Shown here piece after piece: positions 1 to 8,201 of a stretch of 64,000 nucleotides of DNA. The translations under genes were made by a program, and so were the position numbers. The stretch covers positions 1 through 64,000 of the forward strand of contig JAYRFV010000107.1 of NCBI GenBank assembly GCA_041908165.1, in the 5' to 3' direction. This DNA comes from JACQZU01 sp041908165 (GTDB lineage Bacteria > Acidobacteriota > Holophagae > Holophagales > Holophagaceae). Each line of letters starts with the position of its first letter. The first letter of the stretch is position 1. Under the pieces are notes generated by a model, which saw only the letters and a list, made by a program, of their open reading frames with translations, searched no databases and was not told the DNA's origin.

Positions 1-282
1 GATCGCGACGCCCCGCCCTTCGAGGTTCACGGCGATCCGCGGGTCCTTCCCTTCTCCCAGGGGGAGCCGGCTCGGGGACTCCTCCATGCCCGGACCGAAG
101 GTGTGGGTCCAAAGCCGGCCGCCGTTCTCCCAGAGGGCCAGACCGCGGCCGTGGCGGTCCATGCCGAAGCAGGTTCCGCGGATCAGTCCGTAGTCCAGCG
201 CCACGGGCGGTCGCCAGCGGTGTCCGTGGAGGCTGCCGCCGGCCAGGCCGGCGGTCATTCGCTTCAGCAGGGAGAGGGACAT
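1..282 (-). CDS. Hypothetical protein, N-terminal 94 residues (cut by window edge)
   Basis: An open frame starts with ATG at 280-282, preceded on its strand by a purine-rich AAGG, and runs off the window at base 1 without a stop. The 94 visible residues begin MSLSLLKRMTAGL and are rich in Gly, Arg and Trp (for example ALWENGGRLWTHTFGPG), with aromatic-Gly spacing that could suit a beta-propeller or similar beta fold. No signal peptide is evident and I do not recognise the family. The codons show the high-GC third-position pattern of the neighbours, whereas the opposite strand gives only a short Ala/Gly-rich frame. It lies upstream of uup on the same strand, 83 bp from the uup stop. The missing C-terminus prevents a better call. 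Confidence 0.55.
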   Translation of the reverse strand, partial: MSLSLLKRMTAGLAGGSLHGHRWRPPVALDYGLIRGTCFGMDRHGRGLALWENGGRLWTHTFGPGMEESPSRLPLGEGKDPRIAVNLEGRGVAI

Positions 283-365
283 GGGAACCTTCGATCCGTG
301 CCTCAGTTCTACCATGCGTAAATAGGCGATACGAGTCCCCAGGGTGTAAGAAACCGTTGGACCGC

Positions 366-2294
366 TCAGGGCTCGACGCGCTTTTCCTCCAATTCGAGCC
401 ACTCCCGTTCCAGGGCTTCCACCTCGGCCTGCAGGGCCTCGCGGGCACGGAGCAGCGAAGGGCCCGGCGCGTCCGCGGTGGCGAAGGCCGACGGTTCGGA
501 AAGCTGCTGGTCCAGCCGCGCGATCTCCTCGCCCAGCCGGCCCAGGGCGCCTTCCACCTCCTGCAGCCGCCGGGCCTCCTTCTGGCTCAGACCGGCCTTG
601 CGCGGCTTCTGCGGCTCCGGGGTTCGCACCGCGGCCCGCGGCGGCGGGGAGGCTTCGGCGCGCTCCGCCTCCCGGGCCGCCCGCAGGCTGTGCACGGTCG
701 AGGGTGGGCCCTCGTAGAATTCCCAGCGCGGCGCAGACATCGGACTGCAGGCCAGGGTGTGGGTGGCCACGGAATCGAGGAAGAACCGGTCATGGCTCAC
801 CAGGAGCAGGGTCCCCGGGAAATCCAGGAGGGCCTCCTCGAGGTTCTGCAGGGTGGGGATGTCGAGGTCGTTGGTGGGTTCGTCCAGCACCATCAAGTCG
901 GCGGGCTGCAGCATCGCCTTGGCCAGCAGGAGGCGGTTCCGCTCGCCGCCGGAGAGGGTGGAGGCGGGCCGGTCCTGCTGGTCCACGGGGAACCCGAACC
1001 GGGTCAGGTAGACATGCGCCAGGACGCTGCCTCCACCCCGGATCGACACCACCGAGGCGCGGTCGGCCAGGTTGTCCAGCACCGACCGGCCACCGTCGAG
1101 TTCGCCCCGTCCCTGGCTGATGCAGGCCAGCTCGATCCTCGGATGGCGGGACAGCCGGCCGGCCGAGGGCGCGAGCTCCCCCAGGAGCAGCCGCAGCAGG
1201 GTCGACTTCCCGCACCCGTTCGGTCCGAGCAGGGCCACGCGCATCCCGCGCTGGAGCACCAGGTCGAGCCCGTCGACCAGCTCAGGTCCGCCCGGGTAGC
1301 CGAAGCGCAGGCCCTCGCCGCTCAGCAGCACGTCGCTGCGGTTGTCGCCCGACCGGAAGGCGAGCTGCTCGCGGACCTCCTGCCGGGTCCGGGCGGCGAC
1401 GGCCTCGTCCAGATCCAGCACGTCCTGGATGCGCAGCTTGCTCTTCCGGGTGCGGGCCTTGGCACCGCGGCGGAGCCAGGCCATCTCCCGCCGCAGGCGG
1501 TTCTGGAGGTGCTCGGTGAGCCGGGCCTCGCGGAACTCGCGCTCGGCCTTCTCCAGGACATAGTCCGAATAGCTGCCCTCGTAGTTGGACAGGACGCCTT
1601 CCTCGAGCTCGATCATGCGGGTGACCACGCCGTCGAGCATGTGCCGGTCATGGGTGATCAGCAGCAGGGAACCCTCGAACCTCTGGAGCCAGGCCTCGAG
1701 CTTCTCCACCTGGTCTGGGTCGAGGTGATTGGTGGGCTCGTCGAGGATCAGCACGTCCGGGTCCCGGAGCCACGCCTGGGCCAGCGCGACGCGCTTGCGC
1801 CAGCCGCCGGAGAGGCTGGCGACCGGCACCTCCAGGTCGCCGAGGCCCCAGGTGGAGCAGGCCTCCTTCAGGCGAGGCTCGAGGTCCCATCCCATGTGCT
1901 GGAGGTGGTGCTCGACGCGGTCCAGTTCCGCGTGGAGGCGTTCGGCTTCCGAGGGCGTGGCGTCCAGCAGTTCATGGTGGATGTCGGCGTGGCGGGTGAT
2001 CAGCGCCTGGTGCTCCTGGAGGGCTTCACCAAGGGCGGCGCGCACCGTGGCCCCCGGCGCGAAGGGAGGGTCCTGGCTCAGCATGGCCACCCGCAGGCCG
2101 CCGGTCATCACCACCTCCCCGGCATCGGGCTGCTCGACGCCGGCCAGCAGCCTGAACAGGGTGCTCTTGCCCGTTCCGTTGCGGCCGATCAGCCCGACCT
2201 TCTCCCCCTGCATGAGGCCGAGGGACAGGTCGGCCAGGATCGGCCGCCCGCCGTAGGACTTGGAAACCTTGACCAGGCTCAGCGCGATGGGCAT
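366..2294 (-). CDS. uup: ABC-F family ATPase, Uup-like
   Basis: A soluble protein of 642 residues with two ABC ATPase domains and no membrane segments, the mark of the ABC-F family (ribosome-associated translation factors; Uup is linked to DNA or ribosome quality control). Domain 1 has Walker A GRNGTGKST (about 37-45), the signature LSGGWRKR and LDEPTNHLD. Domain 2 has GPNGCGKST, LSGGERNR and LDEPTNDLD. Between them is the charged linker typical of ABC-F proteins, and after domain 2 a coiled-coil tail (about 560-642), which points to Uup rather than EttA. The length matches Uup (about 635). I chose the ATG at 2292-2294, 7 bp after the stop of the transglutaminase-like gene, because longer in-frame starts would run through that gene. 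It probably shares its transcript. Confidence 0.93.
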   Translation of the reverse strand: MPIALSLVKVSKSYGGRPILADLSLGLMQGEKVGLIGRNGTGKSTLFRLLAGVEQPDAGEVVMTGGLRVAMLSQDPPFAPGATVRAALGEALQEHQALITRHADIHHELLDATPSEAERLHAELDRVEHHLQHMGWDLEPRLKEACSTWGLGDLEVPVASLSGGWRKRVALAQAWLRDPDVLILDEPTNHLDPDQVEKLEAWLQRFEGSLLLITHDRHMLDGVVTRMIELEEGVLSNYEGSYSDYVLEKAEREFREARLTEHLQNRLRREMAWLRRGAKARTRKSKLRIQDVLDLDEAVAARTRQEVREQLAFRSGDNRSDVLLSGEGLRFGYPGGPELVDGLDLVLQRGMRVALLGPNGCGKSTLLRLLLGELAPSAGRLSRHPRIELACISQGRGELDGGRSVLDNLADRASVVSIRGGGSVLAHVYLTRFGFPVDQQDRPASTLSGGERNRLLLAKAMLQPADLMVLDEPTNDLDIPTLQNLEEALLDFPGTLLLVSHDRFFLDSVATHTLACSPMSAPRWEFYEGPPSTVHSLRAAREAERAEASPPPRAAVRTPEPQKPRKAGLSQKEARRLQEVEGALGRLGEEIARLDQQLSEPSAFATADAPGPSLLRAREALQAEVEALEREWLELEEKRVEP

Positions 2295-2301
2295 GCGCAG
2301 G

Positions 2302-4068
2302 TCAACGGTTCGGCGGGGTGTACTGGAGGAACTCCACCAGCCGTACGGCCTCGGCCTCCCGGATCCGGTCGACGCCCAGCCAGCGGCCGCCCAGGTCGAT
2401 CCACAGCCGCCGGGTTCCGGGATGGAACCAGCCCGACTGGGACCCCCGGGAGGCCCGGAGCCGGGTGGCTCCCTGCACCTGGTCCGCGCCGGGGCGGACC
2501 ACCCCTTCCACCGGATGGCGCGTTCCATAGGCGCCGAAGTACAACCTTCCCTTGTCGAGCACCCAGGCGGCGCCGGGGAAGTCCAGGTGCCCGATGCCCG
2601 GGCCGCCGATGTCGTCGCCGCGAACGTACAGTCCTTTGCCCCACGCCAGCCCGCCTTCCTGCTCCGGCACCCAGAGGCCACCCCCGAAGACCTGGGCCGC
2701 GCTGTCCCAGCCCACGCTGGCCAGGTTGGAGAGATCGGTGCTGCCGAGCCTCACCCGGAAGGCGGAGGCGGGAGCCTGGTCGAAGGTGGGGTCGATGGGA
2801 ACCCAGCGGTTCCTGAGCTTGACCTCCACCCAGAAGTGCAGGGCGAGGGTGTCGCCGAGGGCTGCCCAGCCCATGGCGCCGCGGGCGGGCACGCCGAGGC
2901 GCCGGAGCAGGGCGATGGCGAGCACGCCGTGCTCGGTGCAGTCACCCCTGGGGTTCCGGCAGACCTCGGCCGCATTGGCGAAGGCCACGCTGTAGTCCTT
3001 CTCGGTGATCCACTCGAAGACGAAGGAGGTGACCCGCCGCGCCAGTTCCCAGCGGCTCGCCCCCGCGGGGGCGGCGAGGCGGTAGACGAGGCCCTCGAAG
3101 GCCGGATCCCGGTAGGGGACCAAGGGCGTCGCCGCCAGGAAGGGCTCGTCGTCGGGAAGGGGGCTCCCGGACACCGGAGGCTGCCCGGCCTCCTCGGCGT
3201 TCGGCTCGGCGGCCCGGCTCAACCGCAGGCGGTGGTCGCCGCTCCGGGCCTGCTGCCCGTCCTCCGGCAGGTCCGGCTTCTCGGCCCCCGTCCAGCGGAC
3301 CGTCAGCTCAGGGACCCAGAGTGCGAACGGGTGCGCCGGAAGGCGCTTCATGGACCGTTCGAACAGCCCGGACTGGGGGGATTTGCCAGGCACGGGAAGC
3401 TCGCTCCGCTGCAGCGTCACCGGAAAGCCCATCAAGGACCCCTCCTGCTTCAGCTCTCCGTCCCTGGGGCTGATCCAGGTCACCACGTCCATCTTCGTGG
3501 GGCCGTCCTGGATGCGACCCTTGAATCGCACCGCGTCGGGCCAGCCGGGCAGCGGGTCGGGTCCCTCGCACGCCAGGTCCTGCTCGTTCCAGCCTTCGGC
3601 CTGCGGGTTGAAGCTGGTGGCCTTCAAGGGGCTCCGGAGCCGGGCCGCCTCCTTGCTCCGCAAGTCCAGGTCGCCAGGCCAGAGCAGGGCGCCCGCCGGC
3701 ACGGGCAGGTCCCTGGGCGTGCCGCCTTTGGGCTCGAGGCGGAGGACGCCGGGTCGTGCGGGCGACCAGTGGGCCTTGCCCTCCAGGGGCTCCCGCGCCA
3801 CCTTCAGGCTCCATTGGAAGGTCAGGACGCCATCCTTGGACTTCAGCGCGCGCTGGCGGGCCTCCTGCTCGACCGTGGCCGCTCCGCGACTGACCTTCAG
3901 CCACTCCCGGGTCTCGATGGCCTGGCCGTCCTCCGTCGGGGTCTTCTCGACCACCGTCCCCCCGGACTCTTGACCCCCGAGCCACAGCCGGAAACGGACC
4001 GTCTCCTGCGCCTGGGCGAGGGCGGTGGCGAACAGGAAGGAGGCCGTCAACCGGGGGATGAAGCGCAT
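2302..4068 (-). CDS. Exported transglutaminase-like (cysteine protease fold) protein
   Basis: 588 residues with an N-terminal signal peptide (MRFIPRLTASFLFATALAQA, cleavage near 21). A transglutaminase-core domain lies at about 340-450: the Cys of RGDCTEHG, the His of LHFWVEV and the Asp of WVPIDPTFD form the expected Cys-His-Asp triad. The first about 300 residues are beta-rich and resemble the N-terminal parts of other bacterial transglutaminase-like proteins (DUF3857-type arrangement), though I am not sure of that. It is probably periplasmic or outer-membrane-facing; the substrate is unknown. A TAGACT hexamer lies 16 bp before the ATG, with GGAG as ribosome-binding site. uup follows after 7 bp, so the two are likely cotranscribed. 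Confidence 0.82.
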   Translation of the reverse strand: MRFIPRLTASFLFATALAQAQETVRFRLWLGGQESGGTVVEKTPTEDGQAIETREWLKVSRGAATVEQEARQRALKSKDGVLTFQWSLKVAREPLEGKAHWSPARPGVLRLEPKGGTPRDLPVPAGALLWPGDLDLRSKEAARLRSPLKATSFNPQAEGWNEQDLACEGPDPLPGWPDAVRFKGRIQDGPTKMDVVTWISPRDGELKQEGSLMGFPVTLQRSELPVPGKSPQSGLFERSMKRLPAHPFALWVPELTVRWTGAEKPDLPEDGQQARSGDHRLRLSRAAEPNAEEAGQPPVSGSPLPDDEPFLAATPLVPYRDPAFEGLVYRLAAPAGASRWELARRVTSFVFEWITEKDYSVAFANAAEVCRNPRGDCTEHGVLAIALLRRLGVPARGAMGWAALGDTLALHFWVEVKLRNRWVPIDPTFDQAPASAFRVRLGSTDLSNLASVGWDSAAQVFGGGLWVPEQEGGLAWGKGLYVRGDDIGGPGIGHLDFPGAAWVLDKGRLYFGAYGTRHPVEGVVRPGADQVQGATRLRASRGSQSGWFHPGTRRLWIDLGGRWLGVDRIREAEAVRLVEFLQYTPPNR

Positions 4069-4117
4069 GGATCACTCCGTCCCCCAGTCTAATGGCTGGC
4101 GGAAGGCCGCCGGGGGA

Positions 4118-4636
4118 TTACTCCTGGCCGGGCCCCGGCCGCCCTGCGGGGCCGGCGCCGCGCCGTCCCGGACGACCCTCGAAGGACTTCTTCATGCGCG
4201 CGGCGCGGAATTTCCGGCGTTCCTCGCCCAGCGCCTGCATCCGGTCCGCCTCGGCCCGCTGCTCCGGAGTCAGAAGGGCGCGGGCCTCGAGCCGCGAGGA
4301 GCGTTGGGCCAGCAGGACCTCGAAGCGGCGGTCCGAGGCCGCCTGGTGCAGCCTGCGGAGCTGGTCCGGCTGGCTGTCGAGGTTGTGCAGGGCCGACTGG
4401 AGGGCCTCGCGGGATTCCAGGGCCTCCTTCTGCCTGGCCTGGATCTCGGGCCGGTGCTTCTGCTGGACCTCCCTCATCCTGGAACGCTGGGCTTCGCTGA
4501 GCTTCAGGTGGTGGGCCATGAAGGCCATCTGCTCCTGCGCCCGGGCTGCGGGCCGGCCTCCCCGGGGCCGGCCGGGGCCCGGCTGGGCCAGGAGCGAGAG
4601 GGCCGCAACGGATGCGAGCAGGATTCGGATGGACAT
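4118..4636 (-). CDS. Spy/CpxP-like periplasmic LTxxQ protein
   Basis: 172 residues. The ATG at 4634-4636 has a strong AGGAGG 7 bp upstream. A short signal peptide (MSIRILLASVAALSLLAQPG) is followed by a Gly/Arg/Pro stretch and then a long, highly charged, mostly helical region (about 35-160) with LKLSEAQRSRM and LTPEQRAEADRM. These resemble the repeated LTxxQ motifs of Spy/CpxP/ZraP periplasmic chaperones and metal-stress proteins. The C-terminus is again Gly/Pro/Arg-rich. Function is inferred only from this pattern. It stands between the minus-strand transglutaminase gene, whose start is 50 bp beyond its stop, and the divergent recO. Confidence 0.7.
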   Translation of the reverse strand: MSIRILLASVAALSLLAQPGPGRPRGGRPAARAQEQMAFMAHHLKLSEAQRSRMREVQQKHRPEIQARQKEALESREALQSALHNLDSQPDQLRRLHQAASDRRFEVLLAQRSSRLEARALLTPEQRAEADRMQALGEERRKFRAARMKKSFEGRPGRRGAGPAGRPGPGQE

Positions 4637-4763
4637 GGCAGCCTCCTGGTGTCGAGCCTGGGCGGTCTTTCGCCTCGCATGATGAGACACCGCGGACTGG
4701 CCCGGGTTGAGCCGGCCGCTCTCCGGTGTTCGACAAACCGGCCGGGACCCCCAAACTGGAAGC

Positions 4764-5501
4764 GTGATCCACTCCTTCTCCGCCATCGTGCTGCGGCCCA
4801 CCCAGGTCCAGGAGGGCGGGCTGGTGGTGTCGTTCCTCACCGAGATGGGCGAGCGGAAGGTGGGCCTGGCCCGGGGCGCCCGGAAGCCGTCGGCCAAGTG
4901 GGTGAGCGCCTTCGAGCCGCTGGGGCTGGTCAAGGTGGGCTTCTTCGGCAAGGAGCACGCCGACCTCAAGCGCATCACCCGCTGCGAACTGCAGCACTCG
5001 CCCCTGGCCCTGGGCGAACTGGAGCCGAACCTGGTGATCGCCTGCCTGGCTGACCTGTTCGACCGGGTCGCCAAGGAGGGCGTGGAGGACGAGCGCCTCT
5101 TCCGCCTGCTGTCCCGCTGCGCGGAGGCGCTCAAGGCCGAACCTGGGAAGGCCCTTTCGCTGCTCGCCTACGCCGAGCACTGGCTGCTGCACTGCCTGGG
5201 CCTGCTGCCCCACCCCCGCGCCTGCGGGGGCTGCGGCAACACCGAGGCGCCGCTGGTGCTGTTCAGCGAGGAGGGCGGCTGGCGCTGCGCGGCCTGCACG
5301 CCGGTGGACCCGGCCGAGTCGCTGCCTCCCGGCGTTCGCGAGCACCTCCGGCAGCTGCGCACGGCCCCGGCGGCCGCGGCCCCGGACCCGCAGGCTGGCG
5401 ATGCCGCGCGGGCCGTGACCCGGCTCCTGCGCGACCGGCTGCTGCGGGAACTCGGCGGAATGCTGCGCAGCTACGAAGTGCTGCACCGGCTCGCCCCCTG
5501 A
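4764..5501 (+). CDS. recO: DNA repair protein RecO
   Basis: 245 residues, RecFOR pathway factor that loads RecA onto SSB-coated single-stranded DNA. The N-terminal OB-fold opens with VIHSFSAIVLRPTQVQ and contains FLTEMGERKVGLARGARK, the characteristic RecO start. A helical middle part follows, then a zinc-binding site formed by CGGC (about 155) and CAAC (about 177). I chose the GTG at 4764-4766, preceded by GGAAG, because the conserved RecO N-terminus begins there; a longer frame from 4707 adds a non-conserved stretch. The protein is slightly shorter than Proteobacterial RecO, mainly at the C-terminus. It is divergent from the Spy-like gene and appears monocistronic. Confidence 0.9.
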   Translation: MIHSFSAIVLRPTQVQEGGLVVSFLTEMGERKVGLARGARKPSAKWVSAFEPLGLVKVGFFGKEHADLKRITRCELQHSPLALGELEPNLVIACLADLFDRVAKEGVEDERLFRLLSRCAEALKAEPGKALSLLAYAEHWLLHCLGLLPHPRACGGCGNTEAPLVLFSEEGGWRCAACTPVDPAESLPPGVREHLRQLRTAPAAAAPDPQAGDAARAVTRLLRDRLLRELGGMLRSYEVLHRLAP

Positions 5502-5634
5502 AGTTCCGCAACGTGACGCGGCGGTGGCATTCGGGGGCATCCATCAGGACGGTGTAACTTTTCGCCGCCGTCCTTGACCGTGCCGGTTCCGCGCCGATAC
5601 CTGGAGCAGACGATCTTTGCGAGTCGAGCCAGGG

Positions 5635-5659
5635 AAGCCGGAGCTGGGCTCCGGCTTTT
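5635..5659 (+). terminator. Rho-independent terminator between recO and tonB
   Basis: AAGCCGGAGC, loop TGG, GCTCCGGCTT followed by TT and C: a 10-bp perfect stem with a short T-run on the plus strand. It lies 134 bp after the recO stop and 104 bp before the tonB-like gene, so it may end recO transcription or attenuate a leader for tonB. A weak promoter-like TTGACC (5574-5579) with GATACC 16 bp on sits just upstream, which favours the leader reading. The rest of 5502-5762 shows no gene I can support. Confidence 0.6.
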
Positions 5660-5762
5660 CGCGCAGTCGTCGGAGGATCCCCCGCGGATCCGCCGCGCCG
5701 TGGAGTCCGGCCGGATCCACAGGCCGCAGGCCCATCCACACCCGTCTCCCCAGGAGCAGACC

Positions 5763-6533
5763 ATGCATCCCCATGCCCAGAATCCGGGCGGCCTCCGGCC
5801 CGTCCTGGCCGACCTTCCACCCACCCTTCAGCCGCACGTGATCCGTGCCTCGGCGCCCCGGCCCGACCGCTGGATGAGCCTCCTCGGCGCCTCGGCCGTC
5901 TACCTCGCGGCCGGTGCCGGAATGATCCTCGTCGGGCGCGAGGCGCCCCGGATCATCCACGGCGAACCCGGCAGGGTCGGACCGCCGATCATCCTGCAAC
6001 CCGAACCTGCGGCCCGGACCCTGCCGCCGGTCCAGGCCGTGGTGCGCAACGCTGCCGCCGATCCTCCCCCATCGCGGGTGCTTCCCGCTGACTGCGATGT
6101 GCCTCCCGTGGAACTCCCGCCCGAACTGCCGAAGGAGGACCGGTCCCGGTACGGGGCCCGGGCCGCGACCGGCGAGGAACTGCGGGCGGGCAGGGTGGAG
6201 GCGGGGTCCGAAGGGGGCGTCCGCAGCGAGCCTGGGGCCGCCGGCCGGGGATCCGTCCGCGACCTCGGCGCGGACCCTCCACGCATCCTCCACGCCGAGA
6301 ACCCCCAGTACCCGGCCCTGGCCCGGGCCACGCGGGTCCAAGGTCCTGTCGAGCTGCTGATGACCATCGACGAGCGGGGCGTGCCGGTCCGCGTGGAGGT
6401 CCTGTCCGGACATCCCGCGTTCCACGCCGAGGCCGAGCGGGCCGCACGGTCCTGGCGCTTCGAGGCAGCCACCCAGGAGGGTCGGGCGGTGTCGGCGCGG
6501 TTCAGGCTGACCATCCTGTTCCGCCTCGCGTGA
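5763..6533 (+). CDS. tonB: TonB-like energy-transducing protein
   Basis: 256 residues. The ATG at 5763 follows AGGAG. Layout is typical of TonB: cytoplasmic N-terminus of about 37 residues, one membrane anchor (WMSLLGASAVYLAAGAGMILVG), a proline-rich periplasmic spacer (PPP, PPVELPPELP, about 90-120), then a TonB C-terminal domain (about 175-255) starting NPQYPALARATRVQG and including the signature ALARATRVQGPVELLMTIDE and the SWRFEAA strand. It would pass proton-motive energy to outer-membrane TonB-dependent receptors. ExbB and ExbD are not in the window. Its ribosome-binding leader (CCCCAGGAGCA) resembles that of the next gene, with 96 bp between the two. Confidence 0.82.
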   Translation: MHPHAQNPGGLRPVLADLPPTLQPHVIRASAPRPDRWMSLLGASAVYLAAGAGMILVGREAPRIIHGEPGRVGPPIILQPEPAARTLPPVQAVVRNAAADPPPSRVLPADCDVPPVELPPELPKEDRSRYGARAATGEELRAGRVEAGSEGGVRSEPGAAGRGSVRDLGADPPRILHAENPQYPALARATRVQGPVELLMTIDERGVPVRVEVLSGHPAFHAEAERAARSWRFEAATQEGRAVSARFRLTILFRLA

Positions 6534-6629
6534 CGCTGCGCCCCGTAACGTCTCGGTAACGGCCGCGCCGACCCCTGGAACGCCGATCCCGGCGGCCGCA
6601 TCCTCTGCCTGTCACCCCAGGAGCACGCC

Positions 6630-8144
6630 ATGAAGCCCCAGGCCGCCGCCGCCCTCGTCGCCGCCACCCTCGCCCTTGCCCTGCCTGGTGCTCCCACGGC
6701 CAGCCCTTCTCTAGTCCCGAATCCGGAGGGCGGGACCCTCGACCCGGGGCGGATCGTGGAGGCCTTCGCGAAACAGGGCATCCGCATCAACACCGCCGAG
6801 GCGGCCGGGATCCGGGCCAACGCCCAACTCGCGGTGGAGGAGGCGCGACGGTACGGCCTCGGCAATTCCAAGGTGGACTTCACCGCGATCGAGATCGCCC
6901 ACGACCTCGGGCTCGACACCGGTGCCGGCTCGAACACGGTCAAGCACATCGTCGCGGCCATCGGCCACCTGGCCGGCATGGTGCCGCCGCACAGGCTTCC
7001 ATTCCCTCCACCACGCCGGCCGGACCTGGAGTGGAGCCGGTACTTCGAGGAGACCACCCACCTCTGGAACCAGCCGGAATTCATGTCCCTCCTCAGGGAG
7101 AAGGGCTACCACCCGGTGAAGATCTCCTGGGAGGACATCGGCCGCCATCAGGGCAGTGCGTGGGGCGACCGGATCTCCGATGTCGGCATCTGGGTTCGGC
7201 GCGAGGAAAACCAGCCCGATTCCGCGCGCCTGGCACTGTCGGTTCGCAGGGACGGCAATTTCCGCGACAAGGTGCTGGTCGTGCCGGCCGACCGGATCAA
7301 GGTGCACCAGCACCTGCGCGGACGCACCGTCGAGAAGACCCTCCCCGAGCGGCTCCAGGAACTCGGCCTCTCAAGCCCATCCCGCGACCGCCACGTCATC
7401 GTCTCCAACCAGTTCGCGGTGGTGCCCGTGCCGGGCCGGCAGATGCGCGGGAACTGGGCCCCGGGGGTGCCGCCCCGGGCGGCCTTCAACTTCAGCATCT
7501 TCACCTACGGCAGCACGAACCTTGTCATCACCGACGTGATCGAGGGCAGCAGCGAAGCGGTCGTCGGTCCAGGCAGCCACCAGCTGCTCTACGCAGACAT
7601 CGAAGGCCGCAAGGCACCCTTCACCGCAAGCCGCGCCGAGGATCGGAAGGACCTTCTGCGCCTGGAGCGCGAACTGAAGTCCCAGGGCATGGACGTGGAC
7701 GTGCAGCGCTACTACCTCATCCAGGTCCCCCTCAAGCGGGGGGCGCGCGGCGTCCGCCTCGCCAACCTGGGCACGCCCCCGCTGGCTCGCGGCTTCGGGG
7801 AGGTCGCCCCCTCAGCGGTCGCCTCCGGCGGCCCGGTGCCCGCTCCGGCCGTGCCTGCGCCCCAGGTCCTGTCCAAGGACATGGCGGCCAAGGCCGCCCA
7901 GGAAACGGCCGGCCTGTCGAAGGTCGCCATCGGGCACGGCGACGATGAAGGGGCCTACTTCCCGGGTGACGGCTGGCGTGGCCAGCGGGCGGAGGAGCCG
8001 ATCCGGGTCACGGTGGTCTACTTCGTGACTCCGGTCGGCAAGGTCACCCGACGGGACCTCGAAGGCTTCGCGCGGGCCTTCGGCGCCTGGGACAAGGAGG
8101 CCATCTGGGGCGGCAGCTTCGTCTCCAAGGAGAGCGGGATGTAG
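6630..8144 (+). CDS. Secreted protein of unknown function
   Basis: 504 residues; not recognised. The ATG at 6630 follows CCCCAGGAGCACGCC. A signal peptide (MKPQAAAALVAATLALALPG, cleavage near AAs 20-27) starts the protein, so it is exported. A helical section (about 40-115, with IVEAFAKQGIRINTAEAAGI) is followed by a mixed alpha/beta body, a Pro/Ala-rich linker at about 390-415 (GGPVPAPAVPAPQ) and a C-terminal piece of about 85 residues with VVYFVTPVGKVTRRDLEGF. No catalytic motif, lipobox or repeat is visible. It follows the TonB gene by 96 bp with a near-identical ribosome-binding leader, which suggests shared expression but proves nothing about function. Confidence 0.75.
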   Translation: MKPQAAAALVAATLALALPGAPTASPSLVPNPEGGTLDPGRIVEAFAKQGIRINTAEAAGIRANAQLAVEEARRYGLGNSKVDFTAIEIAHDLGLDTGAGSNTVKHIVAAIGHLAGMVPPHRLPFPPPRRPDLEWSRYFEETTHLWNQPEFMSLLREKGYHPVKISWEDIGRHQGSAWGDRISDVGIWVRREENQPDSARLALSVRRDGNFRDKVLVVPADRIKVHQHLRGRTVEKTLPERLQELGLSSPSRDRHVIVSNQFAVVPVPGRQMRGNWAPGVPPRAAFNFSIFTYGSTNLVITDVIEGSSEAVVGPGSHQLLYADIEGRKAPFTASRAEDRKDLLRLERELKSQGMDVDVQRYYLIQVPLKRGARGVRLANLGTPPLARGFGEVAPSAVASGGPVPAPAVPAPQVLSKDMAAKAAQETAGLSKVAIGHGDDEGAYFPGDGWRGQRAEEPIRVTVVYFVTPVGKVTRRDLEGFARAFGAWDKEAIWGGSFVSKESGM

Positions 8145-8201
8145 GCTCCGCACCCGCCGGGGCTCGTGGCATCCTACGGGTGGCGACGCCTGCCCGCCCC
8201 C

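Noticed and set aside
357..2816. Plus-strand open frame of 819 codons
   Set aside because: Antisense to uup, which has complete ABC motifs on the minus strand.
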